Shown here: piece by piece, positions 6,600 to 8,969 of the stretch
How the letters are laid out: every line of letters starts with the position of its first letter
Position numbering within the stretch: position 1 is the stretch's first letter
Assembly: GCA_018224315.1 (NCBI GenBank)
Contig: JAGTVF010000025.1
Coordinates: 1 to 8,969, forward strand
Source: Desulfobacterales bacterium
Lineage (GTDB): Bacteria; Desulfobacterota; Desulfobacteria; Desulfobacterales; Desulfosalsimonadaceae
DNA length: 8,969 nt
Direction: 5' to 3'
Made by a program: the position numbers and the translations under genes
The notes under the pieces: generated by a model
Seen by the model: the letters and a program-made list of their open reading frames with translations, nothing else
The model's database searches: none
What the model was told of the DNA's origin: nothing

Positions 6600-7793
6600 T
6601 TATTCATGAATTTCCGATCCCCCCAGGGCTTCGACGCCCGGCAGGGGTTTTCCTTCCAGCAGGCGCAGAAATGCCCCGCCGCCGGTGGAAATATAGGAAA
6701 TCCGATCGGTCTGGCCGGTGGAATGGATAGCCACATCCGTGTCCCCGCCGCCCACGATGGATAGGGCATAGGACTCGGCCACGCTGTAAACCATGGAAAT
6801 GGTGCCCCGGCTGAAGGCGTCGATTTCAAACATGCCCATGGGGCCGTTCCACACAATGGTCTTGGCGTTATACAAAGCCTCGTCAAACAGCCGGGATGTT
6901 GCCGGGCCAATATCCAAAGCCATCCAGTTTTCGGGGATTTCCTGGATGGGAACAATCTTGGTCTCCACATTGGGCCCGGGCTCCGGCGCCACAACCGCAT
7001 CCACGGGCAGGTAGAACTTGACCCCCTCGCGCAGCGCCCGCTGCCGAAGCGCACCCGCAGCCTCCACCAGATCCTCTTCCACTTTTGACCGGCCCACGGC
7101 AAACCCCATGCTTTTCAAAAACGAATTGGCCATGGCCCCGCCGATGATAAACTTGTTGACCCGCGGCAGCATGTTTTCCAGGGCCCCGAACTTCGAAGAT
7201 ACCTTGGCCCCGCCGATAATGGCCACAAGCGGACGCCGGGGGTTTTCCATGGCGTCCTTGAAATATTTCAGCTCCTTTAGCAGCAAAAATCCGGCTGCGC
7301 TCTGGTCAAAATGGCCCACAATGGCCTCCACGGACGCGTGGGCCCGGTGGCATACGGCAAAGGCGTCATTGATATAGACATCGCCCAGGGCGGCCAGCTG
7401 CCGGGCAAACTCCGGATCATTGGCTTCCTCACCGGAATAAAACCGCAAATTTTCCAAAAGTATCACCTGGCCGTCTTCCAGGCCGCTGACCTGTTTTTCC
7501 ACATTTTCGCCAATGCAGTCTTCGGCCATGAGCACTTCCTGCTCCAGGAGCCGGCCCAGGCGCTTGGCCACAGGCGCCAGGCTCAAAGTATCCACGGCTT
7601 TTCCCTTGGGCCGGCCCATGTGGCTCATGATCACCAGGCTGCCCTGATGATCCAGGATATATTGCAGCGTGGGAAGCACCGCCTTTATCCGGCTGTCATC
7701 AGTGATGTTTTGATGCTCATCCAGGGGGACATTGAAATCCACCCGCACCAGTACGCGTTTGCCCTGCAGCTCGAGTTCTTTTATGGAATTCAT
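6600..7793 (-). CDS. pgk: Phosphoglycerate kinase
   Basis: Cytosolic enzyme that interconverts 1,3-bisphosphoglycerate + ADP and 3-phosphoglycerate + ATP in glycolysis and gluconeogenesis. The 397-residue length is normal. Motifs in order: the family signature [10 protein letters not shown] (14-23); the substrate-binding basic patch SHMGRPKG (57-64); [11 protein letters not shown] (113-123); [12 protein letters not shown] (143-154); the nucleotide-domain GGAKVSSK (194-201); [11 protein letters not shown] (216-226); the ATP-site region [10 protein letters not shown] (314-323); VGGGDT (347-352); and [18 protein letters not shown] (369-386). ATG 7793 is chosen because it starts at the conserved [12 protein letters not shown]. 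The Shine-Dalgarno GGAAGGAGG (complement of 7804-7812) is 10 bases upstream, and a longer TTG frame from 7814 would run through that site. It is the last gene of the gpsA-radC-small ORF-pgk cluster. A T6 run follows the stop, but I see no convincing terminator hairpin. Confidence 0.97.
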   Translation of the reverse strand: MNSIKELELQGKRVLVRVDFNVPLDEHQNITDDSRIKAVLPTLQYILDHQGSLVIMSHMGRPKGKAVDTLSLAPVAKRLGRLLEQEVLMAEDCIGENVEKQVSGLEDGQVILLENLRFYSGEEANDPEFARQLAALGDVYINDAFAVCHRAHASVEAIVGHFDQSAAGFLLLKELKYFKDAMENPRRPLVAIIGGAKVSSKFGALENMLPRVNKFIIGGAMANSFLKSMGFAVGRSKVEEDLVEAAGALRQRALREGVKFYLPVDAVVAPEPGPNVETKIVPIQEIPENWMALDIGPATSRLFDEALYNAKTIVWNGPMGMFEIDAFSRGTISMVYSVAESYALSIVGGGDTDVAIHSTGQTDRISYISTGGGAFLRLLEGKPLPGVEALGGSEIHE

Positions 7794-7819
7794 GACGCTT
7801 TTGCCTCCTTCCAAAAATT

Positions 7820-8098
7820 TCAGGACGTTTGACCGCCATGGCCCTTTTTCTGCCGGTGAATGGACTTTTTCCGGGCCCAGCGCTGGAAAAATCCGATCCT
7901 GCGGGCCTGCCAGGCCCGATCAATTTTTTCCTCGGCCACCTGAAGGCCGCCGTCTTCTGAAACAGCGGTTTTCAGGCATTCGGTTTTGTGCACGCAGGCC
8001 ATGCATTCTTCCGGGCTGTGGCGCAGTCCGTCTTCACCAACCGGAAACACCTGCCCGAGGATACCGAAGCACTGCGGCCGATGCGGAGAATCATTCAT
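7820..8098 (-). CDS. Small four-cysteine protein of unknown function
   Basis: A 92-residue protein I cannot assign to a named family. Cysteines at 10, 32, 35 and 41 give the spacing C-x21-C-x2-C-x5-C, which could bind zinc or an iron-sulfur cluster. The first half contains [18 protein letters not shown] (10-27) and [13 protein letters not shown] (31-43). The second half is helical and increasingly basic ([19 protein letters not shown], 67-85), as in a nucleic-acid or membrane-surface contact. There is no signal peptide or transmembrane segment. The start is fixed by context: ATG overlaps the radC stop as ATGA, which indicates translational coupling, with no Shine-Dalgarno at normal distance. 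The stop is 26 bases before pgk. The tight packing and non-random composition argue for a real gene rather than a shadow. Confidence 0.75.
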   Translation of the reverse strand: MNDSPHRPQCFGILGQVFPVGEDGLRHSPEECMACVHKTECLKTAVSEDGGLQVAEEKIDRAWQARRIGFFQRWARKKSIHRQKKGHGGQTS

Positions 8099-8832
8099 GG
8101 ATTTGCCGTAAATCTGGCCAGCTCCTGTTCATACTGCCGGCACATGCTGGCGATGTGGCCGGCGTCGGCAAAACTGTAATACCTGCGGTCGCCGATAATC
8201 AAATGCTCGTGAACCGTGATGTTCATGCTCAGGCAGGCAAAAATCAGCCTGCGCGTGATGGACACGTCGGCTTCAGAGGGCTCCGGATCACCCGAGGGAT
8301 GATTGTGGGCAAAAATCACGGCCGCGGCCCGGTGGTCCAGGGCCCGTTTCACCACTTCCCTGGGATAGACGGCCCCTGCGGTCAGGGTGCCTTCAAACAA
8401 AATTTCCGTGGCCTGCACCCGATTTTTGGCATCCAGGAACAATACCTTGAAGCATTCCCGGCCCCTGCCGGCCATGCTCTGATACAAATAATCAAAAAGC
8501 ACGGATGCGTTGCTGACCGGGTCTGTGTTGCTGACCTTTTTCTCCAGGTAGCGCTCGGCCACAGCCGGTACCAGTTTGATGCCGAATACGTTTTTGGGCC
8601 CGATGCCCTCTATTTCGCACAAAGCCTCCACCGGCGCATCCAGGACCCCGGCCAGGGTCTCAAAACGCTTTACTGCGGCTTTGGCGGCATCCTTGCAGTC
8701 TTTCTGCGGGGTTGCCAGCGTCAACAGCAGCTCCACCACCTCGTAGTCATGAAACCCACTTAACCCGGCGTCCAGAAATTTTTCCCGCAGGCGCCGGCGG
8801 TGACCTTGACCTTTGTGCGAATCGCGCGCCAT
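8095..8832 (-). CDS. radC: RadC family protein (JAMM/MPN+ metalloprotease-like domain)
   Basis: UPF0758/RadC protein, 245 residues (family usually 220-230). The name comes from an old DNA-repair assignment that was later withdrawn for E. coli; the biochemical role is unsettled. The N-terminal part carries a helix-hairpin-helix-like IEGIGPKNVFGIK (74-86), a possible DNA contact. The C-terminal JAB/JAMM domain (about 105-228) contains the zinc-binding HNHPSGDPEPSEAD (176-189; His176, His178, Asp189) with an upstream Glu in EILFEGTL (143-150), so the metal site looks intact. ATG 8832 follows AAAGG closely, and an in-frame stop lies just upstream, ruling out a longer form. It lies 41 bases after gpsA, and its stop overlaps the next gene by four bases. 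Confidence 0.95.
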   Translation of the reverse strand: MARDSHKGQGHRRRLREKFLDAGLSGFHDYEVVELLLTLATPQKDCKDAAKAAVKRFETLAGVLDAPVEALCEIEGIGPKNVFGIKLVPAVAERYLEKKVSNTDPVSNASVLFDYLYQSMAGRGRECFKVLFLDAKNRVQATEILFEGTLTAGAVYPREVVKRALDHRAAAVIFAHNHPSGDPEPSEADVSITRRLIFACLSMNITVHEHLIIGDRRYYSFADAGHIASMCRQYEQELARFTANP

Positions 8833-8873
8833 CTGCCTTTACTTGAGATGAAACGGCAAGGGTTTTCGATAAT

Positions 8874-8969
8874 TTACTCTACGTCTTCGAGTTCCGACTT
8901 CAGGCTCCGGGTCATTAACTGGTATACTGCTTCGTCGGGTTTTAACGACTCGTAGAGGACCTGATAGAC
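8874..8969 (-). CDS. gpsA: Glycerol-3-phosphate dehydrogenase [NAD(P)+], C-terminal end only
   Basis: Only the last 31 residues and the TAA stop (complement of 8874-8876) are in the window; the gene continues beyond the right edge. The visible peptide, VYQVLYESLKPDEAVYQLM followed by TRSLKSE, matches the typical GpsA end (E-x-VYxVLYEGKxPxEAVxxLMxRxLKxE), which closes the C-terminal substrate domain. GpsA reduces dihydroxyacetone phosphate to sn-glycerol-3-phosphate for phospholipid synthesis. It appears to lead the gpsA-radC-small ORF-pgk group on this strand. The identification rests on a short stretch but a characteristic one. Confidence 0.82.
   Translation of the reverse strand, partial: VYQVLYESLKPDEAVYQLMTRSLKSELEDVE

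Noticed and set aside
6512..7102. A 196-codon minus-strand open frame overlapping the pgk 3' half
   Set aside because: It is a frame shadow of pgk (Trp/Arg/Pro-rich) running into the intergenic region, with no start signal. pgk itself is intact.
7732..8763. A 343-codon plus-strand open frame
   Set aside because: It lies entirely antisense to the pgk start, the four-Cys gene and radC, all of which have clear family or context support. The translation shows no recognisable domain.

Overview
The window looks like an ordinary housekeeping stretch of chromosome from an anaerobic, Gram-negative bacterium. Its moderately GC-rich codon use and gene content (single acyl-CoA dehydrogenase, MltD-type lysozyme, short class A PBP, ArgA-like GNAT, gpsA-radC-pgk cluster) fit the Desulfobacterota (former Deltaproteobacteria). 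That placement is an inference from overall protein character, not from a marker gene. I see no insertion sequence, phage gene, CRISPR array, integrase or toxin-antitoxin pair, and no multi-gene novel system.

Layout, left to right. Bases 1-88 hold no complete gene. A flavin-dependent acyl-CoA dehydrogenase (89-1258, +) converges on a secreted MltD-like lytic transglycosylase with LysM domain (1315-2460, -). A 258-base gap (2461-2718) carries a likely promoter for the transglycosylase, a terminator-like hairpin, and the strong terminator of a tRNA-Val(GAC) gene (2719-2794, -). That tRNA is divergent from a class A penicillin-binding protein (2814-4814, +). The near-consensus sigma70 promoter of the tRNA lies on top of the PBP's first possible start codon. 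A short ArgA-like GNAT acetyltransferase (4887-5345, +) follows. Only six bases after it ends an unrecognised 353-residue protein (5352-6413, -), which has its own Shine-Dalgarno, a TTG start and a candidate promoter.

The right third is a compact minus-strand cluster, in transcription order: gpsA (3' end only, running off the right edge), radC, a 92-residue four-cysteine protein and pgk. radC and the small gene overlap by four bases (ATGA), and pgk follows the small gene after 26 bases with a good Shine-Dalgarno. This looks like one transcription unit linking glycerol-3-phosphate supply, the enigmatic JAMM-domain RadC, an uncharacterised Cys protein and glycolysis/gluconeogenesis.

Two genes act on peptidoglycan from opposite directions: the PBP synthesises and cross-links it, and the lytic transglycosylase cleaves it. 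They flank the tRNA gene but are divergently transcribed. The items most worth a second look are the tRNA with C instead of U at position 33, the tRNA promoter/PBP start overlap, the small four-cysteine protein between radC and pgk, and the orphan 353-residue protein.
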